From Entonaema liquescens (taxonomy: Eukaryota; Ascomycota; Sordariomycetes; Xylariales; Xylariaceae): a DNA stretch of 64,000 nt. The notes beneath the pieces were generated by a model, which did not search any database, was not told the origin of the DNA, and saw only the letters and a list, made by a program, of their open reading frames with translations. Positions 11,183-22,605 of this stretch are shown one piece after another. A program made the translations under genes and the position numbers. The stretch spans positions 1,612,001-1,676,000 of the forward strand of contig CADCSX010000002.1 of assembly GCA_902805475.1 (NCBI GenBank), given 5' to 3'. The first letter of the stretch is position 1; every line of letters begins with the position of its first letter.

Positions 11183-12922
11183 TACAGAACCACACGATAG
11201 GGTTTCTCTCTCTACTACCGAAGACTTTTAAGAGAGACACCTCGGGAGACCCGGTTAGTAGTGGTGTATTTTTGAACAGGGCGGGAGGGCTATGCGGCCG
11301 AAATGATAATTAATAGCAAGGCAAAGTCGAAACTCCAGCGGGGAATAACAAGCGACTATGTCAGAGAGTTAGGAGAGAAAAAAGGAAAGGAATTAAGAGT
11401 CCACGTTTACTCCGTAAAGCAAGCAATGACAAGGTAAAATGAAGTGATGTTGAGAGAGATCGGTAATATTCACGAGGTGGAAAAAAGGACGAAAAGAAGA
11501 TCGAAGTCAGGTGGTTTAGAGAAGGTGAGAGGCTAGAGGGAATCTACTCCGTATGTATAGCAGAAGTAGAAGTCAGACAGCGCCTGCATTGATGCGGGAA
11601 CGGTCTTTGGTACAATACATGTGCTGCAGCAGTGTGCTAAGGTCTGTGTCTGGTATGTGCTTGTACCTACTACTGCACTGTAGTTGCAGATGTAGGTAAT
11701 TTAAAGGCAAGCAAGTGGACAAGAGGAGCAAGCAGGCAGGCAGGCTAGAAGGGCTATGAATGAACGAATGATACCGTTACCTCACTGTACGATGGTAGAT
11801 TGTTGGAAGGAGGAGACAACGACAGCCCAGTGCGAAACCGCCGGTCAGGTATGATGACACATCGGGAACGAGGGACCCTTGCGGGTCCTCTAAGTTCGTG
11901 ATCGGGACTGGATTGGTCTAACAGAGGGGCGGGTAGTTGGAAGTTCTAACACTGTGCTGTAAAGTGACTTACCTCTACATCCACAACCTGGAAGTACATA
12001 CATGTACATACATAGAGGCTAAGATACATGCAAGATGCAAGAAGGATGAGCTCAACTGGTTCCTTCTTAGCTCCTTTGACTTGGTGCAAAGCCCAACATC
12101 TGAGAACATTAACTAAATGTTTTAAGGCAGTATTTAAGTATAGCAAGTTGCTTTTCCCTAAGACGTATTTCGAATGAAGTAAAATATTTCACTGGTTAAC
12201 GTTGAACCTTACTATTATAAGATAAAAATCCATCTCTCATCTAGTGCTCTTTGTTACAAGGTGAACCATAAAGGTACACGGTATTATATATACAAATGTC
12301 AGCGTCGATGAGTTAGATCTAGGCCAAGCGCTAGTGTTTAGTCGGGCGATGCCGGAAGCTGATCTTCAGTGGGCTGCGCAGGCTTTACTGCAAGATGAGT
12401 GGTTGAAAGTTGACCTCTAATATGGGGAATATTCAAATGTTCGCCTTGGATTTGCAGGTGCTGGGAAGTAAAGAACCAATCAACCGATGCTCACGCATCT
12501 TAAGGCGATGTAGGTGCCGGACGATGGGGCCCAAGGGAGAACGGAAAAGCTATTAATCCTATACTTTCCCAAGATGGATTAGCTGTTTTTATATTCTTGG
12601 CACGAACCTTTTTGTACATGTAGCTACCTACGTAGGTAGGTAGGTAACTAGTGGAAGGTACCAAAGTACCTAAGGTATGGAGTAATCAACTTGCTCAAGG
12701 CTGCAAGGCTGGCGTCGGCACCCGGATCATAGAACATAGCTTGTAGCTTGTGTTCACTAACGTAACCTTAATCTTCCCAACTCAACTTCCACCCATCATT
12801 CATCAACTTTCCATACCAACAACAGAAGCACCCCAACAAGGGGAAATTCGATATCTGATCAGCCAGCACTCACAAGTCATTCTCCTACATATTTAGACAA
12901 TCTCACCGTCGGAGTCGCGATC
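11183..12922. other. Divergent intergenic region upstream of small gene and Rpt3
   Basis: Bidirectional promoter space between the small hypothetical gene (-) and Rpt3 (+). It is purine-rich near 11330-11560, with a TACCTACGTAGGTA-type motif at about 12624-12648. No gene seen. Confidence 0.5.
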
Positions 12923-14329
12923 ATGGGTGACGTTTTAGTAGACACCCCATCTAATGTCGTAGCACCGCATAACAAACCGATCCCGTCAAACATCCCGAAC
13001 GTCGAGACTATCGAGGGAGTACCTGCACAGGGCGGAGATGAATATGCAGTATTAAAAAAGTTGCAACGGCACTTGGAATATATCCAGCTACAGGAGGAGT
13101 ACATCAAGGATGAGCAAAGGTACGAAAAGAGCGGGAAATGCCAACCCTTCATCATCTTTACAAGTCTTGAGGTCTAACGGGAAACCTACGCAGGAGCCTG
13201 AAGCGCGAGCTTGTCCGAGCGCAGGAGGAAATCAAAAGAATTCAGAGCGTACCCTTAGTTATTGGTCAATTTATGGAGGCCATTGACCAGAAGTAAGTCG
13301 AATTGCTTGACTAAATCTTAAACCGCAAACTACAACAGAGAAGTCTAACGTAACCGTCAGTACTGGAATAGTGCAGTCTAGCACAGGGTCGAACTACGTC
13401 GTCCGAATTCTATCTACCCTCGACCGCGAGAAGCTCAAGCCCTCGTCCTCCGTGGCTCTTCACCGGCACTCCAATGCCTTAGTCGACATCCTCCCCCAGA
13501 GGCCGACTCCTCCATCGCCATGCTCGGTGCCGATGAGAAGCCCGATGTGACGTACGCCGACGTCGGTGGTCTTGACATGCAGAAGCAAGAGATTCGCGAA
13601 GCTGTCGAACTCCCGTTAACCCACTTCGACCTCTACAAGCAGATCGGTATCGACCCCCCGCGCGGTGTCCTTCTCTACGGCCCCCCGGGTACCGGAAAGA
13701 CTATGCTCGTCAAGGCCGTCGCCAACTCGACGACCGCCAACTTCATCCGAGTTGTTGGCTCCGAGTTCGTTCAGAAGTACCTGGGTGAAGGTCCCCGTAT
13801 GGTCCGTGACGTCTTCCGCATGGCCCGTGAGAACTCCCCCGCCATCATCTTCATCGACGAAATTGATGCTATTGCCACCAAACGTTTCGATGCACAGACC
13901 GGCGCCGACCGTGAGGTCCAACGTATCCTGCTAGAACTGCTCAACCAAATGGACGGTTTCGACCAGACCTCCAACGTTAAGGTCATCATGGCCACCAACC
14001 GAGCCGATACCCTGGATCCCGCCCTCCTGCGACCCGGCCGTCTCGACCGAAAGATCGAATTCCCTAGCTTACGTGATCGCCGCGAGCGTCGTCTTATCTT
14101 CAGCACCATTGCTAGCAAGATGAGCCTTGCCCCCGAGGTCGATCTGGACAGTCTCATCGTGCGCAACGACCCCCTCAGCGGTGCCGTCATTGCTGCTATC
14201 ATGCAAGAGGCAGGTCTCCGCGCCGTTCGCAAGAATCGCTACAACATCATCCAGTCCGACCTCGAAGATGCCTACTCCAGTCAAGTCAAGGGAACGACTG
14301 ACGAGAACAAGTTTGACTTCTATAAATAG
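12923..14329 (+). CDS. rpt3: 26S proteasome regulatory ATPase Rpt3 (PSMC4), with an apparent frameshift
   Basis: One of six AAA ATPases of the 19S base that unfold ubiquitinated substrates and open the 20S gate. Exons are 12923-13119, 13194-13292 and 13361-14329. A coiled-coil N-terminus (EYAVLKKLQRHLEYIQLQEE) leads into the OB domain (GSNYVVRILSTLDREKL), then the AAA domain with Walker A GPPGTGKT (about residues 206-213), Walker B IIFIDEID (about 261-268), and the arginine-finger region LLRPGRLDRKIEFP. The C-terminus KFDFYK carries the hydrophobic-Tyr-X gate-opening motif. Exon 3 does not stay in frame: it enters in one frame and continues in another from 13493-13497, where a run of five C should be six to encode the conserved DILPPEADSSIAM. 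With one base restored the length is 421 aa, normal for Rpt3. An essential single-copy gene is unlikely to be truly broken, so a consensus error is favoured. Confidence 0.93.
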
Positions 14330-15340
14330 ACGAATTCATCTTGGTCTAGTTCATCCTAGATTCCTAAGAGAGTAGAGGTCATGTGAGAAGGAAGAAGATC
14401 CGTACTTATATGAACGCTGAATATGCTTCGGTCTTATGAAAAAATGGTGGAAATTAGGGTCGCCTCTAGAAGCCGTAACGTGATGGGTTGGTCGAGTGTA
14501 ACACTATCATAGTAATACGACTAAACAAACTAATAACTTACTTCCCCTTGGAGTGCCAGTCATCATAGGGAGTATTGCGAGAATTAAAAACGTGTTCATG
14601 AACTTGCAATTGTGACTCTTGTTTATCTAACCATAGTCCGCCTTTATCTATAACCATCCCTTAATTCGCTCCATAAAACGCGTGAAAGTGCCTGTAACGC
14701 TCAAGATTCATCGTTTCGTAACCTGATATTACAATGGATGTCTATCGCATCCCCGTTCTCAAGTCCTCGACATCGTCCAATCATTTCTTCGAGCCGCCCA
14801 AGCTCATCCTTCTACCTGTCCTCCAGGGAATATGATTTTCCCCTTCGTATGCATTATCCGACCTCTTCTTTTGTACGCCGTTTTACATACCACGCTATGC
14901 TATACCACACGACAAAACGGTATACACCCTAGCATGGAATTAAATCGGAAATGCATCACAACAATCATGTCAACGAAAGAAAAACTAGTAATACAGAAAA
15001 GGTATCATCCCTAAGAAGGCAAAAGGGGATAAGCGCCAACTAGCGCAAGATCAACCACTTCGACTTGAAGCGTGGGTATCATAGAAGTCAAGGATTTCGC
15101 AAGGAGTTTGTCGAGAACCGCCGTAACCAATATCTCGGAGTAAGTAGTCTGCAACCAAAGAAAACTTGCGTGGGTTATCCACTCCAGTCAACAACTCGGG
15201 TATATCCTCCATCATTACGCCTTCACCCCCGCCGCATCCGCGGATATTAAGCTGCACTTGCTCCAGCCGCCCGCAAAATGGCAAAACACAAACAACAGTA
15301 ACCCCGTTGTTCGTGCTATTTAATCGAAAGGCGGTTAAGT
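14330..15340. other. Convergent intergenic region
   Basis: 3' flanks of Rpt3 (+) and of the folliculin gene (-). Several short open frames, none with protein-like composition in a supported frame. Confidence 0.5.
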
Positions 15341-16972
15341 TCAAGAGGAGAGCACAACGCCCAGCTCTAGCAAGAGCTGCACAAAACGAGAGTGCAGCTC
15401 AATGAAAAAGTCGGGGAGACCCACGAGCTCTGCAAGCCCGCGGGCTTTAGGTGCAAATCCGCCAGGCCCCATAGATCCCCCCATGCGTTGCATCATGCCG
15501 CTGCGACCACCACCAGTCAAGAAGCTGGTTGAGTCATTGGCCCTATCTCTTTCACGATCACGGTCCAAGTTTGCTATACTAAACCCGCCTCCAAGGTTCA
15601 GTCCTATGCCACTATCCCTTGGGCCGTCGCCGCCAAATCCACCGCGACTATATGATGCATTAATCGCTGCAATTGGGCTACTGGCTTCCTCGCGTTCGCG
15701 CTCCCTTTCGGCTTCAGCCTCGGCCAGTTCTTGAATCCAATTTGCTAGATCTCGGAACGCAGCTGATATAAAGCTAAAAGTCTTCATAGCAAGACGTTCG
15801 CGGTGCGTACTAAGCGCCAAAAACGCGTAGACTCTCTTACGTCCACGTGCATGCACATCAGGAATACGAAATATGTATGCAGTCGTATAGCCTGCCAAGG
15901 GATCACCAAAGAATATCGGACCACCATTAGCAGCGGATTGGGGATTCGGCGCCGTGGCAATATAACCTGGACTATTGATTGGTGGAGATGTAAATGGTGG
16001 TAATGGCGATGAGAGTGATGGAACTTGCTGTGCAGTCTCGGGGCGTCGAGGAAGAGTTTCAAAGGAAAGCGTTCTTAGACAAGAGGCACGAACTATTGAG
16101 TACGTGGTTGGGATTAGTGGCTCATGGGTCGATGTATAATCCAAGTAATGTGTATGTTGTGTCACGCTGGATTTAGACGAGACACTTGAGTGTGAAGTTG
16201 AGGTGGTAGGCCGGCGTTGGGAATTTGAGCGCTTGCCGTTATCTTTAGGTAAAAGATCATCTTCCGCATCAGAAGTGTATGAGGAATGCGGATTTGAGTT
16301 CGGCGGGCTGAATTCGCCATTCCCCCCGTAGACACGCGCATATGGAGCACGTGTGCGCAATACAGGACCGCGTTGATCGGATTTTGAATCCGTCGTAGTA
16401 CCTGCTTTCTCCCCCTTTCCAGGTTTCGAGTTTTGTCGCTTAGGAAGAGTGAGAGCGCAATTGTCACATGGGTTCGCTCGTTTCGTGACATAGTCATCAT
16501 AGGTTCGACGAAAGCTCGAGTCGCGCCGCAAACCTCCCTTGCCATTCGCCTCCGGAAAGTTTTCTGGTGCATTTCGAGGACTTTGCGGTGGCGTCTGAAC
16601 AGCCGAGGCTGAATTGAGAGGTGCCGGCGTGACGGACTGGACCGTAGTACCGGGACCTAGCTTTGACGTTCGAAGTAGCGATGCGCGATGCGCTTGGGCT
16701 TCTTGATCGGTTACAGGAGTGGACGAACTGCGTGGAGTTCCAAGTGTCATCTTTCGTAGAGTATCAGTAACGGTTGTCTGCTGGCCGTGCCCCGCAGTGC
16801 TGGTTTGTGGCCGCGTCGATTCAGTATTATCGTCACAGCATTGTCCACATGGTACGGGTAGGCCCTCAGTGACCATGAGAGGTGTCGGGCCATGTAAGTC
16901 GCAGTAGTGCGCCAAACATAGCTGGATATGGGTTAGCAGAGGTAATATGGCCGGCTTGGGAGAAACAGTCAT
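15341..16972 (-). CDS. lst7: Folliculin-like protein Lst7
   Basis: Fungal folliculin orthologue; with Lst4 (FNIP) it forms a GTPase-activating complex for the Rag GTPase Gtr2 at the vacuole in amino-acid signalling to TORC1. Intronless, 543 aa from the ATG at 16970-16972. That start begins directly with the family N-terminus ILPLLTHIQLCLAHYCDLHG and PTPLMVTEGLPVPCGQCC; the frame stays open for another 107 codons upstream, but that extension is low in conservation character and probably leader. Other folliculin marks are the Cys pair CDNC in the middle, SIVRASCLRTLSFETLPR, GPIFFGDPLAGYTTAYIFRI, and RGRKRVYAFLALSTHRERL, the longin-type core. After it comes a charged helix EAEAEREREREE, a Gly/Arg-rich linker and a final amphipathic helix ELHSRFVQLLLELG. 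The serine-rich middle is expected to be disordered. Confidence in the family is high; the exact start is moderately sure. Confidence 0.88.
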   Translation of the reverse strand: MTVSPKPAILPLLTHIQLCLAHYCDLHGPTPLMVTEGLPVPCGQCCDDNTESTRPQTSTAGHGQQTTVTDTLRKMTLGTPRSSSTPVTDQEAQAHRASLLRTSKLGPGTTVQSVTPAPLNSASAVQTPPQSPRNAPENFPEANGKGGLRRDSSFRRTYDDYVTKRANPCDNCALTLPKRQNSKPGKGEKAGTTTDSKSDQRGPVLRTRAPYARVYGGNGEFSPPNSNPHSSYTSDAEDDLLPKDNGKRSNSQRRPTTSTSHSSVSSKSSVTQHTHYLDYTSTHEPLIPTTYSIVRASCLRTLSFETLPRRPETAQQVPSLSSPLPPFTSPPINSPGYIATAPNPQSAANGGPIFFGDPLAGYTTAYIFRIPDVHARGRKRVYAFLALSTHRERLAMKTFSFISAAFRDLANWIQELAEAEAEREREREEASSPIAAINASYSRGGFGGDGPRDSGIGLNLGGGFSIANLDRDRERDRANDSTSFLTGGGRSGMMQRMGGSMGPGGFAPKARGLAELVGLPDFFIELHSRFVQLLLELGVVLSS

Positions 16973-19900
16973 GGCTGGGCAAAATATTGCTGAGAGATGA
17001 CTTGATAGAATACTTGGGCTAAAACAGCATCTCGAAAACAATATTATAAAGATATTCAAGTTGCCAAATTTCGGGCTGATGATAATAAAGCCGAGCAGGA
17101 AGTCTGGGTCAAACTTGACAGGAGTCGGTTTGGGGGTGAAGGGAGGGTAGGGTGAGTCAGTGCTAGGAGATAAATAGGATGGAGTTAGGAGTTTTGAAGA
17201 ACTACACTTGGAGAGCCAAAACGTCACCGTCGCGCAAGGGGGTAGATATGGTAAGTCAAAATTCCAAGTTGGCAACTTGGGCATCTGCGACAATCATAGC
17301 ACCCGTACCAATCAAGTTCAACACTTGGCTGACTTGGGGCGTAGCGCAACATCGCTTCGCTCCGTGCCGTCGCGATGGGAATAGGGGGACCGTCTAACAT
17401 AAGCATTCTAAGCAAGTAAGGTCCGGGGGCTAAGGGGGCTGACAAGACGATTGTGTGGGGGGACACGAGGCTTCCGGGGTGATCTAGACAGGCGAGGCGG
17501 TGAAGAAATTCAACCAGGACGTTAAAGACGGAAAAGATGGGTGGTAGAAGTAGAAGAAGGTGTGGAACACAAATACAAATAATCAGAGAAGTAAATCAGA
17601 GCGCCCCGGAAGCCAAGGTATGCAGGTCAAGGCTAGTGTGGATGGGCTATGTCTATGTCTAGCCCTCTAGATGTACAAAAAGTTGAAATTGGTAGACGGG
17701 GGAGATGGAAGAATGGAAGAATAAAAGATAGGTTAGGACGCGTGACCCGACCATAAAAAGTCAGAGTCACAGTTGGACTGACAAAAAAGAAAAATAACAA
17801 CAATAATAATAATATAAAGCAGGGAAGAGAGATAGAGAATACTTAGTGAAGATATTGTTAGGTAGAGAATGACGATGCACTTACTATAGACGTCATGACG
17901 TTTCTCCAGCACAGCAGAGGTCGCAAAAGGTCGCAGAGGTCTGTGGAGCGTCACACAGCGGGGTTTGTTCGATTCGATTTCCAATAACGACCAGTGAAAG
18001 CGGCCAAGCGTCCAGTAACAACAATCAGTAATAACGAAAGTGACCCCCAACTATACCAATCTCCCTCCCACGCGCGTCCCGCGTCTTGCCCTGGCTCTTC
18101 TCGCCTATCCAAGCCAGCCAAGCAGGGGAGTTTTTTGGTACAATAGTCAAAAGTATTATCTCATGGATGAAACGACAGGAAGCGAACACGAGAGCAGCTG
18201 GACGAAGTCGCTCAGGTTCCCTCTGGGTCCAGATCCCCTTTGCCCACCAGGACTGCACGTATGGGTTCGCGGCTGCGTCGGTGTTTAATCCAGTTGCTGA
18301 ATATCGATGCGAAGTCCGAACTGCGAAATGAGCCCTTGTACTCGCCCTTGTACTCGCCCTTGTACTCGCTATCGTGTATGCGTCTATGTGCAGTCAATCA
18401 CGAGTGACAATCCGAACAAATGCGGCACAGGATGACAGAACACAACAGTAAGGTCACCAATCGGCTCTTGGTCCTGCAATATCGATCCTTGTGTTTCCTT
18501 TTGGTTGGCTCTCTGAATAGGGCGGTCGCAAAGGAAGCCCTTCACGGATTGGCGGGAAAAGAAATAGCGCTAACAGCTGCGAAGCTGACCTCCAACTTGT
18601 GCGATCCAGATGGAGAAGTAAGTTGGGGAAGAGGTCATGTGCAGAAATGATATTCGACAAAAGCTCCAATAGAAGCAGATTGTGACGAGCTGAACTAGAA
18701 GCACACAAAAAAAAAAGTTGTTGTCAGTAAAGGAAATTCATATTCATAGTGGGGTTGGAAAGAAGATTGAAGTCGACAACCAAGTTGAGTAACTAAAGGT
18801 AAGAGTAACTCAATGTAGGTAGGTAGGCAGGTATGTTAAGGTAGGAACGCGCGGTACATACTTTGATTTGATATTATACAATTTGAAGTTGTTTTCCCTT
18901 TCTTTGCTTAGAGATCTGAGGAAACCGCCGGTTGGTATGCAATACCCTGGGTGAGGTGAGACAGCAAGAATAAGGTACTGAGCCTTAACTTTAGAAGGTA
19001 TTGCTGCCCCTCACTTTCCTTTTTGTCTCGTTTTTTTTTTTTTCCCTTCTCTTCTGTATTGATGAGGTAGGTCCAGTCGGGGAAAAGGTTGAAAGTACAA
19101 AAAAGTAAAGTACTTATTTCGAGATGAGTTTTCGCAAACCTCCAAACCACAAACAAACAAACAACTACAAACTTAAATTGCAATAGTTGCAACAACTGCA
19201 ACAATAAGTAAATAGAAGCAGTTCGTGAGGTTAGTCCTCGCTCGGATGTGTCGCCAATGGGGTCGTCTACCTTTTTAATCATGTACTACAACCGTTGCCG
19301 CTGCACCAGAAACCCGACCCTAAGCCAAGATAGCTAGGATATCCACTACGACGTGGTACTGCCGGGCCTTGGGTCCTTTGGTCCCTTGGTTGCGGAGGGA
19401 AGATTTGCTGCGTGGACAATTACCACCGCAATCGCCCTAGCTCACGTTGAACTGGGATGGTCTAGCCGGTAGGGGTGGCCTTCTAGAAGAACCACTAGAA
19501 TTGTATGCAGTGCTTGCCTAGCTAGGAACTCCTAGTCATAGTATGCATATGCGGGACTGCCACACCGACGAGACGGTGCTCACCTATTATTAACCAGGTT
19601 CTTCGGCCCACTTGTCGCGTGTCGGCCTAGGCCGGGGGGGTACGACAATTAAATTTTAGAAGGAGACGAGGTCCTTCACTTTTTTTTTTATCGTGCCACA
19701 CAACAGATGGGGTTATTATTTCCCGCCGACGGATTCTTCCTATATCTATCTGTGTCGACTTTTATGAGTGATTAGGTCAACCCAACCAACGAACTAGCTA
19801 TTCGTCGAAGAAGCTAGCTGTTGTCCAGGTCGTCCTATTGTAAATTTTGGGACTACTGAGGTATTACGTATGTAGTACCTAAGGACCAAATTACCTCGTG

Positions 19901-21973
19901 CGTACAAGTTTGCCGATCGCGCTTGGGCGAGCTGGGATAGCTGGGATAGATTCTCGGTCGAATTCTGAACTCTTGGCATAACAAAGATGCTTCAATAAAA
20001 TGGGGAGTAAGGGAGGTTACCGACAAGCCAAAACTCGGAAGCCTGACTCGACATATATGTAAAGAGCATGTGAAGAGGGCAAACTTCAGTTAAACGGTGA
20101 GTCCTAACACACATACACACACAATGCGGAATGACTGGACGGAAAGGGCTATTATTTAACACGCTTAACCTAATCTCTTATGATTCATACTCTGGGAAAG
20201 ATCCGGGTATTCTCACGACGAGACTTTCCACGAAAGAAAATTCACATGTATAGGTATCCTACACTAGACAAAATTACGAGCACAGGGAATATCATCGGGT
20301 GTAGCATCACTAAGATTATAACCGTTGGATATAATTGGCCAATTCATCCTAGTAGTCGGATATCATCTCCTACATCCAAAATCCAGGAACGGCCCCAGCA
20401 TACCTACTAAATACCAAAACCACCAAAGCTATACTTATATACATACGGGGTCTCCCAACTCCAAATTATGATAGAGTCTGGGGAAAGCTATGTCGGAGAA
20501 GCACCCTGTCCGTGACAGGGAATTCGGAGTCTGGTGGCTCATAGAATCCCTAAAGAGGAAAACTAGCAAACAACTCCGGATCACAGCCAGATAATTTTAC
20601 AGATATTCCACTACCACCGCTCGTCGGGGTTTATCATAAGGGCGCCATGGTTATGTAGGGGTCGTAGTCAGATACGTCTTCTCATTGTAGGAAAACCAGC
20701 GAGAGCGAGCATGCTTGGCGAATCGGAAAAGATCCTCTATCTCGACGTGAGACACCCATAACTGTCAGCACTCCAAGTAAGGCATGGGCAAGCCTGGTAA
20801 GAGTTCCCGAACTGCTTTACATAGACTGACGGCTCAGCTGTTGTCCTACGATTACATATATAACTCGTGCTATGTAAGCACACGCATAGGTTGAGATATT
20901 ATATTCCAGCGGGACATTACAGAAACGAGCTGTCATCATACCCCTATACTTTCACCATCATTACATCACTCCGTCTAGACTCCAACTAATTTAATAAGCG
21001 AGCCTCCCACCTAGATGGGCACCTACATACACCCACATATACATAGATCCATGCATGTCAGTGAATTCACATGCTTCCAGCATTCTATATTCAGCAGCAA
21101 ATGGCCAATTAATTCTCCATGCAGCTTGAGAGATCTCAACTACCGTTATTGTCATTACCACCACACCGCATCCCATAACGACGCAGCAGCCATTTTGAAA
21201 TGACAGCACACCCGACACTCTGACATGCGTAGGTAGACATACGTAAACAGACAGACACACCAGAAATCCTCATTTTCACCTTTAGCTTCTACGTAATCCA
21301 GTAGTTTAGCCCCTGGCTTCCTACCCGCTGGGGATCTATTCCATCGCGACCAATGGCTCGGCTGATTCTAATTTTCGGAACGTTCGGGAATGCCACACAT
21401 CCGTGATCCTACACATAATCAACCGATTCCCCTTGTCTCTTGTTATCTCTTGTCGTTTTCTCTTGTTGTTTAGAGCACAAGCCATCACCAGCCCATCTGT
21501 TTTTGTCGCGCCCATCTCCCTGCCAAATCCACACGATTCCATGCCCTCTCCACCTATTAAATAGCACCAAGCAAGGTCTTGGGTCCAAGAGAATGTCTCT
21601 GCTCCACTCAGAATCCCGTTGCCTATTAAACAAACGAGCAAACTCATCCCAGTGACTTATTAAACAACTCCTTCTTATTGGTTTGGAACTCCCACCGCTT
21701 TTATGAGTATCGCAGGATTTCAGCCAGGGAGCTAGTGTAGTACTTGAGGCGTTTCCCATATCTACATAATAAGCCGGTCACCAGTTTTGGTGGTGTTAGT
21801 AATAAGTCCGACGCTGCTTGGAATTTGATGATCAATGCTACTTCGCCGGATGGGCGTGACCGTGCGTTCCCAGATCGGCGTATGGCCCCCCCTCAGGGAT
21901 CCGGGGTTACCAATCTCGCGACGCTGTCTTGCATAACAGCCCTGACCGAAACGCTGAACCCAGAGAGGCTTAA
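16973..21973. other. 5-kb gene-poor region
   Basis: Upstream of the folliculin gene to the edge of the Mutator-like element. I see no supportable gene. Open frames at 18040-18331, 18420-18708 and 21336-21759 occur in overlapping frames on both strands with arbitrary composition. The region holds a 12-bp tandem repeat (18333-18368), poly-A/T runs (about 18709, 19031, 19680) and TAGGTA motifs (about 18816). Confidence 0.45.
18333..18368. repeat. 12-bp tandem repeat x3
   Basis: Three perfect copies of CCCTTGTACTCG. In one minus-strand frame they would encode repeated EYKG units, but that frame has no other support. Confidence 0.9.
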
Positions 21974-21982
21974 CTTTGGGAT

Positions 21983-22047
21983 CAGTAACTTTAAAATCAA
22001 AGGTAAATTTTGATAAAATCAAAACCCATCCACTTTTCACGTGATAT
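21983..22047 (+). repeat. Left terminal inverted repeat of Mutator-like element
   Basis: Begins CAGTAACTTTAAAATCAAAG and runs to the CACGTGA block; inverted match to 22531-22596. Confidence 0.88.
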
Positions 22048-22530
22048 ACAACTACCACCATAACAATTCAAATATTATTACAATTATTTAAAATAAAATA
22101 AAATATTATATATATTTATATAAAATAGCATAATGATTTTAAAATTATATAAAAATTATATTAATTTTATAAATAATATATAAAAAAATAAAAAATTTAA
22201 TTTAAAATTTTTCGAAATTTTTTTGATTTTTAAATAATTATATTTAATATTTTTATTATATAAAATTTTTTAAAATAATTATTTAAATTATTAAAAATTT
22301 ATAAATAATATAATTTTTAATTATTAAATTTTATTATTTTTTAAATATATTTTATTTAATTTTTATATATTTTTAAATAATTTATTTCATTTTATATATA
22401 TATTTTTATTAAATTTAAAATTTAAAATTTTCGAAAATATATTACCGTTACAATGCGAGTGGAGTACGTACATGGGAGAACATGGGTGAACGGGCCTTTT
22501 TTACGTGGCTATAGTGGCTTTCCGTGGCTT

Positions 22531-22596
22531 ATGTCACGTGGAAAAGTGGATGGGTTTTGATTTTATCAAAATTTACCTTTGATTTTAAGGTTACTG
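22531..22596 (-). repeat. Right terminal inverted repeat of Mutator-like element
   Basis: Reverse complement begins CAGTAACCTTAAAATCAAAG. It keeps C where the left copy has T at two positions, so it is the less mutated copy. Confidence 0.88.
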
Positions 22597-22605
22597 CTTT
22601 GGGAT

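Larger units (their letters stand above)
21983..22596. mobile_element. Non-autonomous TIR element with 9-bp target duplication (Mutator-like)
   Basis: A 614-bp element bounded by terminal inverted repeats of about 63 bp that begin CAGTAAC and match at about 97 percent (a T/C difference near position 8, one C indel and a T/C change near the CACGTG). Immediately outside each end is the same 9-mer CTTTGGGAT (21974-21982 and 22597-22605), a perfect target-site duplication. A 9-bp duplication with long inverted repeats is characteristic of Mutator-like elements (fungal Hop type is an example); hAT elements make 8 bp and Tc1/mariner 2 bp. There is no coding capacity: roughly 22070-22440 is almost pure A+T, with only two TTCGAA-like islands, whereas 22441-22530 has normal base composition. 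It must have been mobilised in trans, if at all. Confidence 0.85.

Noticed and set aside
13616..14284. Several long antisense and shifted frames within Rpt3
   Set aside because: Shadows of a GC-biased, codon-biased real gene.
16973..17293. 107-codon N-terminal extension of the folliculin frame
   Set aside because: The conserved N-terminus begins at the ATG at 16972; the extension has no conserved features and probably is leader.
18212..18397. Minus-strand frame with EYKG repeats
   Set aside because: The repeat is explained by a 12-bp DNA tandem repeat; the rest of the frame has no protein character.
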